64,000 nt of DNA from Litchfieldia sinesaloumensis. GTDB taxonomy: Bacteria > Bacillota > Bacilli > Bacillales > Bacillaceae_L. Below the pieces are notes generated by a model, which searched no databases, had not been told where the DNA came from, and saw only the letters and a program-made list of their open reading frames with translations. Below are positions 45,403 to 54,242 of the stretch, in pieces. The stretch's first letter is position 1. Each line of letters starts with the position of its first letter. The translations under genes were made by a program, and so were the position numbers. The stretch spans positions 459,666-523,665 of the forward strand of contig NZ_LT732529.1 in assembly GCF_900156865.1 (NCBI RefSeq). The letters run 5' to 3'.

Positions 45403-46905
45403 TTATGATTCTTCATGTAGTGGCAAACGAACTTCAACTAATGTACCTTTGCCTTCTGTACTATCAATTGTTATTGTCCCATTATACATATTGACAATTC
45501 GTTTACATATCACAAGTCCAAGGCCAGTTCCAGTATCCTTATTTGTGAAAAATGGGTGATAAACCTTGTCCAGAATACTCTCCGGAATTCCGACACCTGA
45601 ATCTGAAATCTTCAGTAAACAATTTGAATCAACTTTTTGAATGGAGATAGTCAATTGTCCTCCAGTTGTTTGCATCGATTCAATTGCGTTTTTTGATAAA
45701 TTTAAAACAACTTGTTTGATATTATCTTTTGAGCAATGAATGTAGAGTGGTGATTCTGATAGTTGCAAATTTAGATCTACATTATATAAATTTGACTCAG
45801 ATTGAATAATGGGATGGACTTCTTTAACGATTTCATTGAGATCTTGGCTCTTCCTAATATCTGCAGTAGGTTTTCCAAGAATCAAAAACTCATTTACAAT
45901 ATCATTGATTCTCGTTATTTCCTGTTGAATGACAGAGAAATAGAATTGATCACTCTGGTCTTTGTGTTTTTCGCTTAAGAGTTGAATAAGCCCTTTAACA
46001 CCGGTAAGCGGGTTTTTAATTTCATGGGCTGTACTTGCCGCTAGAGTTCCTACCAGTTCTAATTTTTGTAACTCATTTTCCTCTCGCTCACGTGCGGCTT
46101 GTCGTTTTAATAGATGATACTTTCCAAATAGAAATAGTATGTGAGTAAGTATCAATAGAATACCACTAAAAATTACTGAGTTTTGGATAAAATGGTTTTC
46201 AGGAGTTAATGTAACCTGTGGCTTTGCTTCTACCGTCCAGTTCACATTAGCGAGTTCAGTACGAATGATATCCGAATTTATTGAGTGGAAATCATCATTT
46301 GTCTTTATTAATTCTTGGCCGGAAGAGTCTATGACTCTTAAAATTTCATCGGGTGTTAAGACTTTGACTACGTTTTCCAAATAATCTAAACGCAGGCTAT
46401 GTAGTAGCACTCCTTCGACTTCATTTGATTTTAGAACAGGTGTAGCTATTGTAACGATATACCTACCTGTAATACTTCCAGTATGTGCGGATGAAATAAC
46501 AGGTTGTTTTGTTAAAATTGCCTGCTGAAAGTATTCTCGATAGCCTATATTCAATTTTTTATCTAGGGGTAATGAAGAAACTAGAATCTCTCCATCTGGG
46601 CTCGCCCAATGGAGACCAGAGAAACGATCATCTTTTTTCTGAATGGAAGTTAGTATATTTTGAATTTCTTCAGCACTGTTTTTATTTTCTAGTACTATCC
46701 CAAGAGTTTCAGTACTTGCCACCGTTTCACCAATAAATCTGTCAATATAGCTAGATTGAAAGTTAACAGCCTCTATTGTTTTTTCTGCCTGTTTATTAAT
46801 GGTAACCTGATAGTGAAAATTTGTGAAAAGTATACTACCTATGGCAGTAGGTAAAATTACAATTAATAGATATATTAAGATATTCTTTAGAACCTGAGAT
46901 TTCAA
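45403..46905 (-). CDS. kinD: KinD-like sporulation sensor histidine kinase
   Basis: About 500 residues. The TTG at 46905 is favoured because GTAAGGGG lies 7 nt upstream; ATGs at 46911 and 46923 are in frame but poorly spaced. Two membrane helices (about residues 8-25 and 237-256) flank an extracellular dCache-like sensor (FSGLHWASPDGEIL, YREYFQQAI, ISSAHTGSITGRYIVTIATPV). HisKA follows with ASTAHEIKNPLTG and HATPase with N, G1 (DSGVGI) and G2 (GTGLGL) boxes. An orphan kinase at the kinD place before motB. Spo0F is the probable target. Confidence 0.87.
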   Translation of the reverse strand: MKSQVLKNILIYLLIVILPTAIGSILFTNFHYQVTINKQAEKTIEAVNFQSSYIDRFIGETVASTETLGIVLENKNSAEEIQNILTSIQKKDDRFSGLHWASPDGEILVSSLPLDKKLNIGYREYFQQAILTKQPVISSAHTGSITGRYIVTIATPVLKSNEVEGVLLHSLRLDYLENVVKVLTPDEILRVIDSSGQELIKTNDDFHSINSDIIRTELANVNWTVEAKPQVTLTPENHFIQNSVIFSGILLILTHILFLFGKYHLLKRQAAREREENELQKLELVGTLAASTAHEIKNPLTGVKGLIQLLSEKHKDQSDQFYFSVIQQEITRINDIVNEFLILGKPTADIRKSQDLNEIVKEVHPIIQSESNLYNVDLNLQLSESPLYIHCSKDNIKQVVLNLSKNAIESMQTTGGQLTISIQKVDSNCLLKISDSGVGIPESILDKVYHPFFTNKDTGTGLGLVICKRIVNMYNGTITIDSTEGKGTLVEVRLPLHEES

Positions 46906-47136
46906 AAACATTCCCCTTACCATTTATATTGTAAAAATATTATATCAAAATGGAAGTGGGAAAAAAATTTAATTCGACAAAATAAGAAAATTGGTAACTA
47001 TGTTTAAAACTTTTTGATTATATATTGTAGTTGTTTCAACCTATATGCAGCCAAAAAGGAAAGTATACAATTTTTTACACTTAACCTGGTAATATGTGTA
47101 TACTAAGAATTGAGCCTATACAGAAGAGGTAAAGAG

Positions 47137-48702
47137 ATGAAATCTATTACAATTACAATTCTTGAAACAAGCGATGTTCACGGCAATATATTTCCAATTA
47201 ATTATGGGAATAATGAGCCTGCAGGACTAGGTCTTGCAAAAATTGCGACTGTCATCAAACAAGAGAGAAGTCGTAACCCGAACACAATCGTTATTGATAA
47301 TGGAGATCTTATACAAGGAACGCCTTTAACGTATCATTTTGTGCGGTCAAATAACAAAAAAATAAATCCCATGATTAAACTGTTAAATCACTTAAAATAT
47401 GACGCAGCAGTTGTCGGAAATCATGAATTCAATTATGGAATGAAAGTTCTCCAACAAGTGATAGAAGAGTCAACTTTTCCATGGCTATCAGCCAACATTC
47501 TAAATGATAAAGGTAATCCTTTTATAGGTAAGCCTTATATCATCGTTGATTTAGAAGATGGAATTAAGGCAGCAGTTCTTGGTGTCACTACTCACTTTAT
47601 TCCAAACTGGGAAAACCCTGATCATATTAAAGGACTTACTTTTGGTGATGCTTTTGAGACAACGAAAAAATGGGTAGAGAAAATCCGTAAGCAAGAAAAC
47701 CCCGATCTAATGATTGTCTCCTATCACGGTGGATTTGAAGCAGAACTTGAAACGGGTGAACCTTCTGAAAAATTGACTGGTGAAAATCAGGGATACCTTA
47801 TTTGTAAGGAAATAGATGGGATTGATCTACTATTAACAGGGCATCAACACCGGACATTGGCTGGTACGGTCAATGGTGTTCCAATTGTGCAGCCTAGTTT
47901 TAATGGGCAAGCTATTGGAAAGGTTACTCTACAACTGTCAAAATGTGATGAAAGATGGAAGATTACTGAAGCAAAACCAGAAATCCTTTTCGTTAGTGAA
48001 ATAGAAGTTGATAACAGGTCAATCGAATTAGTTGAAGAGTATGAAAAAGAGACACAAGCCTGGTTGGATCAGCCAATTGGGCAGGTTATTGGAGATATGA
48101 CAATCGACGACCCACTTAAAGCGCGCCTATACGATCATCCGCTTATTGAATTTATTAATAAGGTGCAAATGGATGTGGCGAAAGTAGCCATCTCAAATAC
48201 GGCTCTATTTAATAATATTTCAAAAGGTTTTCCTTCAAAGATTACAATGAGAGACATAGTTTCAAGCTATATATATCCCAATACGTTGTCAGTCATTCGA
48301 ATAAGTGGAAAAGACCTGAAGGAAGCACTTGAAAGAAGTGCGGGTTACTTTATGCTTGAAAACGGGGAGGTGGTTGTAAATCCCTCATTTACAACACCAA
48401 AGCCACAGCATTACAACTATGATATGTGGGAAGGTATTAATTACACGTTTGATTTATCGAAGCCAATCGGGGAACGTGTAGTTGAGTTAACTTTTGAAGG
48501 TAAACCCATTCGTCCAGATAGCAAATATGATGTGGTTATGAATAACTACCGTGCAGGTGGTGGTGGTGAATATCTGATGTTTAAGGATAAGCCCATTATT
48601 AAGGATATCCCACTTGATATGACGGAGTTGATTGCTAATTATATTCTTAAAAGAGGAACAATTAAGGCAACAGTGGATGAAAATAGGAAAGTGATTTGGT
48701 AA
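47137..48702 (+). CDS. Cytoplasmic 5'-nucleotidase/cyclic phosphodiesterase-like enzyme
   Basis: 521 residues from ATG 47137 (GAGGTAAAG upstream). The metallophosphatase domain (1-300) has SDVHG, DNGDLIQG, GNHEFNYG, YHGG and GHQHRTL metal motifs. The 5'-nucleotidase C-terminal domain has NNISKGF and the NYRAGGGGEY substrate loop. Family members (UshA, CpdB, YfkN) are normally exported; this one has no signal peptide or wall anchor, so it acts inside the cell. It sits where mhqR stands in B. subtilis. Confidence 0.88.
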   Translation: MKSITITILETSDVHGNIFPINYGNNEPAGLGLAKIATVIKQERSRNPNTIVIDNGDLIQGTPLTYHFVRSNNKKINPMIKLLNHLKYDAAVVGNHEFNYGMKVLQQVIEESTFPWLSANILNDKGNPFIGKPYIIVDLEDGIKAAVLGVTTHFIPNWENPDHIKGLTFGDAFETTKKWVEKIRKQENPDLMIVSYHGGFEAELETGEPSEKLTGENQGYLICKEIDGIDLLLTGHQHRTLAGTVNGVPIVQPSFNGQAIGKVTLQLSKCDERWKITEAKPEILFVSEIEVDNRSIELVEEYEKETQAWLDQPIGQVIGDMTIDDPLKARLYDHPLIEFINKVQMDVAKVAISNTALFNNISKGFPSKITMRDIVSSYIYPNTLSVIRISGKDLKEALERSAGYFMLENGEVVVNPSFTTPKPQHYNYDMWEGINYTFDLSKPIGERVVELTFEGKPIRPDSKYDVVMNNYRAGGGGEYLMFKDKPIIKDIPLDMTELIANYILKRGTIKATVDENRKVIW

Positions 48703-48711
48703 CAAAAAGTG

Positions 48712-48742
48712 CCCAGGATAGCCTATATCCTGGGGTATTTTT
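48712..48742 (+). terminator. Terminator after the nucleotidase gene
   Basis: cccaggata / tatcctggg (5-nt loop), then gtattttt. Confidence 0.8.
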
Positions 48743-48746
48743 ATGA

Positions 48747-49505
48747 TTATTGCTGTTCAGTGTTCGGTAGTATTAAAATCTCAACACGTCGATTGAGTCT
48801 TCGTCCTTCTGCTGTATCATTCGTTGCAACTGGCTCGTATTCACCTAGGCCACGCGCACTGAAACGGCTTGGATCTAGTTTTTTATTTTCTAGCAGGATA
48901 GCCATAAAGTTTATGGAACGCATCACACTTAAATGCCAATTGTTTTTGAACTCGCTATTTTTAATGGGAATCGCATCGGTATGCCCAGAGACAATAATAG
49001 TGCGTGGTGGATTCATCACCAAGAGTTCAGATATTTCATGTGCTAATTCTCTATCTTCTGCCCTAACTTTTGCACTACCGGAGTCAAAAAAGGCACCGTC
49101 CTGAATTGTCACGTACAAACCTTCTTCAGTTAAGTTCGTTTTTAAACTCATCTCTAATTTGTTTTCAACGATATAGTCGTTAATTTTCTCTTGTACTTTC
49201 TTAAGTTCCTCTTGCTCTTGTTCTGCTTTTGATTCTACTGTTTCTAGTGATTCATCCCTTTTACCTGTAGTCCTATTTTCAATTTCCACTGGCACAGGAC
49301 TCTCATAATCTAAAACTGAAGAGCCCCCACTAAAAATACTATTAAATGAACTTTTTAGAGTGTTGAATTTCTGAGCATCAACATTACTTGCGGCAAACAG
49401 TACGATAAAAAGAGCTAGCAACAATGTCAAGATATCCGCATAGGGAACCAACCATGATTCATCCATATGCTCTTCGTGCCTTTGTTTTCTTTTTCTTCTA
49501 GCCAT
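48747..49505 (-). CDS. motB: Flagellar stator protein MotB
   Basis: 252 residues. One membrane helix at about 20-40 with the proton-binding Asp24 in PYADILTLLLALFIVLFA. A periplasmic plug and linker follow, then the OmpA-type peptidoglycan-binding domain (IIVSGHTDAIPI, NWHLSVMRSINF, GRRLNRRVEILI). Overlaps motA by 8 bp. It anchors the stator to the wall. Confidence 0.97.
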   Translation of the reverse strand: MARRKRKQRHEEHMDESWLVPYADILTLLLALFIVLFAASNVDAQKFNTLKSSFNSIFSGGSSVLDYESPVPVEIENRTTGKRDESLETVESKAEQEQEELKKVQEKINDYIVENKLEMSLKTNLTEEGLYVTIQDGAFFDSGSAKVRAEDRELAHEISELLVMNPPRTIIVSGHTDAIPIKNSEFKNNWHLSVMRSINFMAILLENKKLDPSRFSARGLGEYEPVATNDTAEGRRLNRRVEILILPNTEQQ

Positions 49506-50289
49506 CTATCGTTTCACCTTCAGTCAAAACCTTGTCGCGGTCTTTGTTAGATAGGTACATTGAAAGTTTTTGTTCAATTGCTCGAGGAGATTGACCTTCA
49601 AGTACGGACAAAACACCTTCAATCATGACTTCTTTAATTTTAATTTCTTGTTTTGATTTTTGTTTTAATTTATTTGCAAAAGGATGCCATAATACATAAC
49701 CTGTAAAAATCCCTAACATGGTTGCAATGAACGCAGCTGCAATAGCCTCCCCAAGTGCATCAGTATCATCCATATGCCCCAATGCCGCTATCAGACCAAC
49801 TACTGCTCCTAATACCCCAAGTGTCGGTGCATAGGTACCTGCTTGTGAAAAAATAGAAGCACCTGATAAATGACGTTCTTCCATTGCTTCGATTTCTTCA
49901 CTCATTACATCACGGATAAATTCCGCACTTTGTCCATCAACTGCCATACTCAATCCATTTTTTAAAAATGGATCGTCAACTTCAGCAACCTTTGCCTCAA
50001 GCGCTAAAAGTCCTTCCTTTCGAGCGATAGTAGCCCAGTTAGAGAACATCGGAATCAAATCTTCAACACTTAACATCTTTTTTTCTTTAAAGAGTACACC
50101 GAATAGCTTTGGTACCTTTTTTAATTCACTCGTAGGAAAAGCAATCGTAACAGCACCTACTGTTCCTAAAATAATGATCAAAAACGCAGCAGGGTTTATT
50201 AATGCTGATAATGAAACACCTTTTAAAACCATACCTACAAATACCGCAACCAATCCAAGTATGACACCTATTAATGACGATTTATCCAA
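49498..50289 (-). CDS. motA: Flagellar stator protein MotA
   Basis: 263 residues; TTG start with AGGTGATA upstream. Four membrane helices: about 5-22, 30-50, 145-170 and 180-200. Proline-containing TYAPTLGVLGAVVGLIAAL is the helix-3 signature. The cytoplasmic loop carries the charged residues that contact FliG. MotA5MotB2 converts proton flow to torque. Order motA-motB under a sigma-D promoter. Confidence 0.97.
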   Translation of the reverse strand: MDKSSLIGVILGLVAVFVGMVLKGVSLSALINPAAFLIIILGTVGAVTIAFPTSELKKVPKLFGVLFKEKKMLSVEDLIPMFSNWATIARKEGLLALEAKVAEVDDPFLKNGLSMAVDGQSAEFIRDVMSEEIEAMEERHLSGASIFSQAGTYAPTLGVLGAVVGLIAALGHMDDTDALGEAIAAAFIATMLGIFTGYVLWHPFANKLKQKSKQEIKIKEVMIEGVLSVLEGQSPRAIEQKLSMYLSNKDRDKVLTEGETIDG

Positions 50290-50361
50290 CTATATCACCT
50301 ATGCTTTCATACAAAATAACTAGAGTAGAACATGTTTGTTGTATCTCTCATTCTACTATTT

Positions 50362-50388
50362 TTATCGACAAACTTACTAGGATATTTA
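50362..50388 (-). promoter_or_regulatory. Sigma-D (SigD) promoter of motAB
   Basis: Minus strand TAAA, 15-bp spacer, GTCGATAA; consensus is TAAA-N15-GCCGATAT. It lies about 73 bp upstream of the motA start. Confidence 0.75.
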
Positions 50389-50503
50389 GCGATTCCTATC
50401 AATTTATGACGAAAACTTCTTGGTAGATAAGTTATGTAGTTGTAGTTTAAAATGTAAGAGTATACATATTATTCTAATCTCTTATCGAAAAGGGGAACCT
50501 TCT

Positions 50504-52198
50504 ATGAATTTTAATGAGTTTAAGTATGAACGTCCGAATATGGACGAAGTAGAGCAATCATTCAATGTTGCACTAGAAAAATTTAAACAAGCAGCAAATT
50601 TCACTGAACAAGATGAGGCAATGAAGGAAATTGTCGCAATCCAAAACAAAGTGGATACTGCCTTCAACATTTGCTATATCAGACATACCATTGATACGAA
50701 TGATGAATTCTATAAACAAGAGCAAGATTACCTCGACGAAATTCAGCCATTGGTTCAAGGCTTAACAACGAACTATTATGAATCTCTAGTGAGCTCGAAA
50801 TTTCGTCCTGAATTAGAAGGGAAATGGGGGAGGCAGCTTTTTGATTTTGCTGAAACACAAGTAAAAACATTCTCGCCTGAGGTTGTAGAGGACCTTCAAT
50901 TGGAGAACAAGCTTACATCCGAATATACGAAATTAGTCGCCTCAGCTAAAATTATGTTTGAGGGAGAAGAACGTACGTTAGCACAATTGCAGCCTTTTAC
51001 TGAATCAACAAATCGTGATGTACGTAAAAGGGCAAATGAAGCACGTTTTGAATTTTACAAGGGGCATCAGGAGAAATTTGATGACATCTACGATCAACTT
51101 GTGAAAGTTCGAACACGTATTGCACATAAGCTAGGGTTCAAAAGTTTCGTTGAGCTTGCATATGTAAGATTATCAAGAACCGACTACAATGCGGAAATGG
51201 TAGCAAACTTTAGAAAGCAAGTGAAAGAACATATCGTACCATTATCCGTAAAGCTACGGGAGCGTCAAGCAGAACGGATTGGACTTGATAGTTTAAGATA
51301 TTATGATGAATCATTCAGTTTTCAGTCAGGTAATCCTGTACCTAAGGGTGACCCTGAATGGATTATTGAAAACGGGAAAAAGATGTATGAAGAGCTTTCT
51401 GAAGAAACGAAAGAGTTCTTCAATTATATGATTGATTCGAATTTGATGGACCTTGTTGCAAAGAAAGGGAAAGCTAGTGGAGGATACTGTACGTACATTA
51501 GTGAATACCAGGCACCATTTATTTTTTCAAACTTCAACGGAACTTCAGGGGATATAGATGTATTGACCCATGAAGCAGGTCATGCCTTCCAAGTTTACTC
51601 AAGTAGACATTATGAGGTACCTGAATACAATTGGCCAACATATGAGGCTGCAGAAATTCACTCTATGAGCATGGAGTTTTTTACATGGCCATGGATGGAA
51701 TTATTCTTCAAGGAGGATACAGATAAATACAAGTTTTCTCATTTAAGTGAAGGACTTCTATTTTTACCATATGGAGTAGCAGTGGATGAATTCCAACATT
51801 TTGTGTATGAAAATCCGGACGTAACACCTGCAGAGCGTAATAAGGCATGGCGAGAAATAGAGAAAAAGTATCTACCTGGACGTGATTATGATGGCAATGA
51901 GTACTTAGAAAAAGGTGCCTTCTGGCAGCGGCAAACTCATATTTACACGGATGCCTTCTATTATATTGACTACACATTAGCTCAAATTTGTGCGTTCCAA
52001 TTTTGGAAAAAGTCACGAGAAAATCATGACGAAGCATGGGCTGATTACATTCATCTTTGTAAGCAAGGTGGAAGCAAGCCATTCACCGAATTGGTGAAGG
52101 TTGCAAATCTACTTTCGCCATTTGAAGAAGGGACAGTTGAGTCGGTTGTAGGTGAAATTGAATCCTGGCTGAACAGTGTAGATGATAAGAAATTGTAA
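50504..52198 (+). CDS. M3-family oligoendopeptidase (PepF-like)
   Basis: 564 residues from ATG 50504 (AAAGGGG upstream; 28 upstream codons lack a site). Zinc motif HEAGH at residues 356-360 with the third ligand Glu in YEAAEIHSMSMEFF. The rest is the helical clam fold of PZ-peptidase/oligoendopeptidase F. It cleaves short peptides in the cytoplasm. Probably single, not part of mot or clpE units; not in this place in B. subtilis. Confidence 0.93.
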   Translation: MNFNEFKYERPNMDEVEQSFNVALEKFKQAANFTEQDEAMKEIVAIQNKVDTAFNICYIRHTIDTNDEFYKQEQDYLDEIQPLVQGLTTNYYESLVSSKFRPELEGKWGRQLFDFAETQVKTFSPEVVEDLQLENKLTSEYTKLVASAKIMFEGEERTLAQLQPFTESTNRDVRKRANEARFEFYKGHQEKFDDIYDQLVKVRTRIAHKLGFKSFVELAYVRLSRTDYNAEMVANFRKQVKEHIVPLSVKLRERQAERIGLDSLRYYDESFSFQSGNPVPKGDPEWIIENGKKMYEELSEETKEFFNYMIDSNLMDLVAKKGKASGGYCTYISEYQAPFIFSNFNGTSGDIDVLTHEAGHAFQVYSSRHYEVPEYNWPTYEAAEIHSMSMEFFTWPWMELFFKEDTDKYKFSHLSEGLLFLPYGVAVDEFQHFVYENPDVTPAERNKAWREIEKKYLPGRDYDGNEYLEKGAFWQRQTHIYTDAFYYIDYTLAQICAFQFWKKSRENHDEAWADYIHLCKQGGSKPFTELVKVANLLSPFEEGTVESVVGEIESWLNSVDDKKL

Positions 52199-52314
52199 AA
52201 AAATCATTGGGACTGTGCCTTTTATTCAAATTTTTCAAATTGAATTGTATGTTATGCAAAAAACATTTATTAAGGATATAATAAAAACATCAAATTAGTA
52301 TTGAGGGTGTTTTC

Positions 52315-53067
52315 ATGATTCATTTAAAAACAAAACGAGAAATTGAATTAATGCGAGAAGCAGGACAAATTTTGGCCGCATGTCATAAGGAAATTCGCAA
52401 ACTAATTCAACCTGGAATTACAAGTTTAGAAATTGACAGCTTTGCTGAGGATTATATAAAAAAGAATGGTGCTACGCCTGAACAAAAAGGTTATAAGGGC
52501 TATAAATATGCAACCTGTGCTTCTATAAATGATGAAATTTGTCATGGCTTTCCACGTAAAGAACCCTTAAAGAACGGTGATATCGTTACGATTGATATGG
52601 TAGTTAATCTTGGTGGCGCACTTGCAGACTCTGCATGGTCGTATGGCGTTGGAGAAGTATCCCCGAAGGCAGCGAAACTCCTTGATGTAACAAAAACGGC
52701 AATGTATAAGGGGATTGAACAAGCTGTGATTGGAAATCGACTTGGAGACATTGGTCATGCAATTCAATCATATACCGAAGGCGAAGGATTTTCAGTCGTA
52801 CGTGACTTTATTGGTCACGGAATTGGTCCATCGATGCACGAGGAACCACAAGTTTTACACTATGGTCTTCCAAACAAAGGGCTACGCCTGAAGGAAGGTA
52901 TGGTCTTCACAATTGAGCCAATGGTCAATGTTGGAAAATGGCAATCAACAATGGACAAGAACGGCTGGACGGCTCGTACCATCGATGGAAGTCTATCAGC
53001 TCAATATGAACACACAATTGCAATCACCCAAGATGGTCCATTCATCTTGACTGATCAAGATGCATAA
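52315..53067 (+). CDS. map: Methionine aminopeptidase type I (MapB/YflG-like)
   Basis: 250 residues. Pita-bread fold with metal ligands: Asp in TIDMVVNLGGALADSAW (two Asp), His in GHGIGPSMHEEP, Glu in TIEPMV and the final Glu in QYEHTIAI. The essential substrate His is in INDEICHGFP. The housekeeping map gene of bacilli lies in the ribosomal-protein cluster, so this is probably the second enzyme, like YflG. Removes the initiator Met. Confidence 0.93.
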   Translation: MIHLKTKREIELMREAGQILAACHKEIRKLIQPGITSLEIDSFAEDYIKKNGATPEQKGYKGYKYATCASINDEICHGFPRKEPLKNGDIVTIDMVVNLGGALADSAWSYGVGEVSPKAAKLLDVTKTAMYKGIEQAVIGNRLGDIGHAIQSYTEGEGFSVVRDFIGHGIGPSMHEEPQVLHYGLPNKGLRLKEGMVFTIEPMVNVGKWQSTMDKNGWTARTIDGSLSAQYEHTIAITQDGPFILTDQDA

Positions 53068-53071
53068 ACCC

Positions 53072-53110
53072 GAAAAAAAGTGTCACAAAAAATTTTGTGG
53101 CACTTTTTTC
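53072..53110. terminator. Bidirectional terminator
   Basis: Long stem aaaaagtgtcacaaaa / ttttgtggcacttttt with a 4-nt loop, between convergent genes. Confidence 0.85.
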
Positions 53111-53111
53111 G

Positions 53112-53411
53112 TTAGAGAAACATTTCAACTAATCTTGGGAAGATGAAGTCTGATACCCAATGAAAGTAAAGGGGGAAAAAGACGACGAGTAAATTCCCGT
53201 ATAGGCAGTATCTACAATAAAACTTCTTTGCCGTTCCAGGCTCTTCTGCAATAGACGCAAATACAGCTCCAACTAAACATGTAAAAATGAAAAAACCATA
53301 ACCAAATAAACTATCAAACCTCTCATTAAACAAAATAAACCCTAATGCAGAACCATTAAAAAATAATAGGAAAAAGGACATTGATAAGAAAAATGTAGGA
53401 ATAATGGACAT
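53112..53411 (-). CDS. Small three-helix membrane protein, unknown
   Basis: 99 residues from ATG 53411 (GAGGTGG upstream). Three hydrophobic segments at about 5-27, 37-57 and 68-90, with a short polar loop AEEPGTAKKFYCRYC. No domain recognised. Possibly a small membrane accessory protein. Confidence 0.6.
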   Translation of the reverse strand: MSIIPTFFLSMSFFLLFFNGSALGFILFNERFDSLFGYGFFIFTCLVGAVFASIAEEPGTAKKFYCRYCLYGNLLVVFFPLYFHWVSDFIFPRLVEMFL

Positions 53412-53614
53412 GTTTTCCACCTCAATACAGTATATGAGTGTGTACTAGGGGAGATGACGATGTTATTTATTTTAGAAAATTGATTTAGATTTAGGATAAA
53501 AGAGCAAGTCTTTATGTTAAAATGAATTATTAGAATATTCCCTACAATGAAGGGTGTATTTGTAAAATTTTCAATACCAATAGTTTATTAGTTAATTCTC
53601 GACCTAGTTATCAT
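53412..53614. other. AT-rich spacer upstream of repeat
   Basis: About 200 bp in which I see no gene or structured element. It presumably holds the promoter of the small membrane protein. Confidence 0.35.
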
Positions 53615-53736
53615 GTCTAGCTCCAGGCGCCATCGGCTCTCTGGTCTAAGCCAATCGCTTCGGAAGGCAAAAAGCACCTTCTGTCAGCGCTTGTCTTATG
53701 CTTGTCGCCGATAAGCGGGCGCCTTGCGCTTTTCTA
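53615..53736 (+). repeat. Dispersed intergenic structured repeat, copy 2
   Basis: Begins gtctagctccaggcgcc and ends gcgggcgccttgcgctttt; the ends aggcgcc / ggcgcct can pair at long range. The middle (aagccaatcgcttcgg, aaggc, ccttctgtcagcgcttgtc, atgcttgtc) parallels the minus-strand copy near 28.7 kb. GC-richer than the surroundings. Text of this type (ctagctccag...ttgcgctttt) is common between genes in bacilli, to my recollection. Confidence 0.6.
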
Positions 53737-53750
53737 TTGGGGGAGGGTAA

Positions 53751-54215
53751 ATGAAAAAAATCATCTTGCGTGATGTAACAATGGAAAATTTACTGGATGT
53801 CATTCGCTTAAAATCAGAGGATAAAGAATTTGCTTTGTTCGAAAAATGGATTGCGTCAAATGTGTTTTCACTTGCCCAAGCCAAAGTTCAACCGGATTGG
53901 GTAACGAAGGCAATTTATGACAGAACACAGTTAATCGGGTTTACAATGTATGGTCTTGAAAATGAGCGAAACCGCTTTGAATTATGTAGGATTATGATTG
54001 ATTATAAATACCAAGGAAAAGGCTACGGGACTCTAGCGGTGAAGGAGATCATATCAGAAATGATCAAAACATTGCCTTTTTGTGATGAAATTTACTTGTC
54101 GGTTATTCCGACAAATTTAGCAGCAATTCACGTTTATACGAAAGCAGGATTTGCAAAAACAGGAGAAATCATAAAAGGCTTTGTGGATGAAGATGTATAT
54201 TGTTTCAAGGTCTAG
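53751..54215 (+). CDS. GNAT acetyltransferase (diamine/spermidine type)
   Basis: 154 residues. GNAT motif A: ELCRIMIDYKYQGKGYGTLAVKEI (key Q-x-x-G-x-G), and motif B: VIPTNLAAIHVYTKAGFAKTGE. N-terminal VTMENLLDVIRLK is typical of SpeG/BltD-like polyamine acetyltransferases. It lies 27 bp before an EmrE-like exporter; bltD with blt is a similar pair in B. subtilis, suggesting polyamine modification and export, an inference. Confidence 0.82.
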   Translation: MKKIILRDVTMENLLDVIRLKSEDKEFALFEKWIASNVFSLAQAKVQPDWVTKAIYDRTQLIGFTMYGLENERNRFELCRIMIDYKYQGKGYGTLAVKEIISEMIKTLPFCDEIYLSVIPTNLAAIHVYTKAGFAKTGEIIKGFVDEDVYCFKV

Positions 54216-54242
54216 TTCGTTTAAAGTGGAAGGAGTACAGAA

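Noticed and set aside
45403-46905. Search for a partner response regulator beside the kinase
   Set aside because: None is present; the flanking genes are an aldo-keto reductase and a nucleotidase, so an orphan phosphorelay kinase is the better reading.
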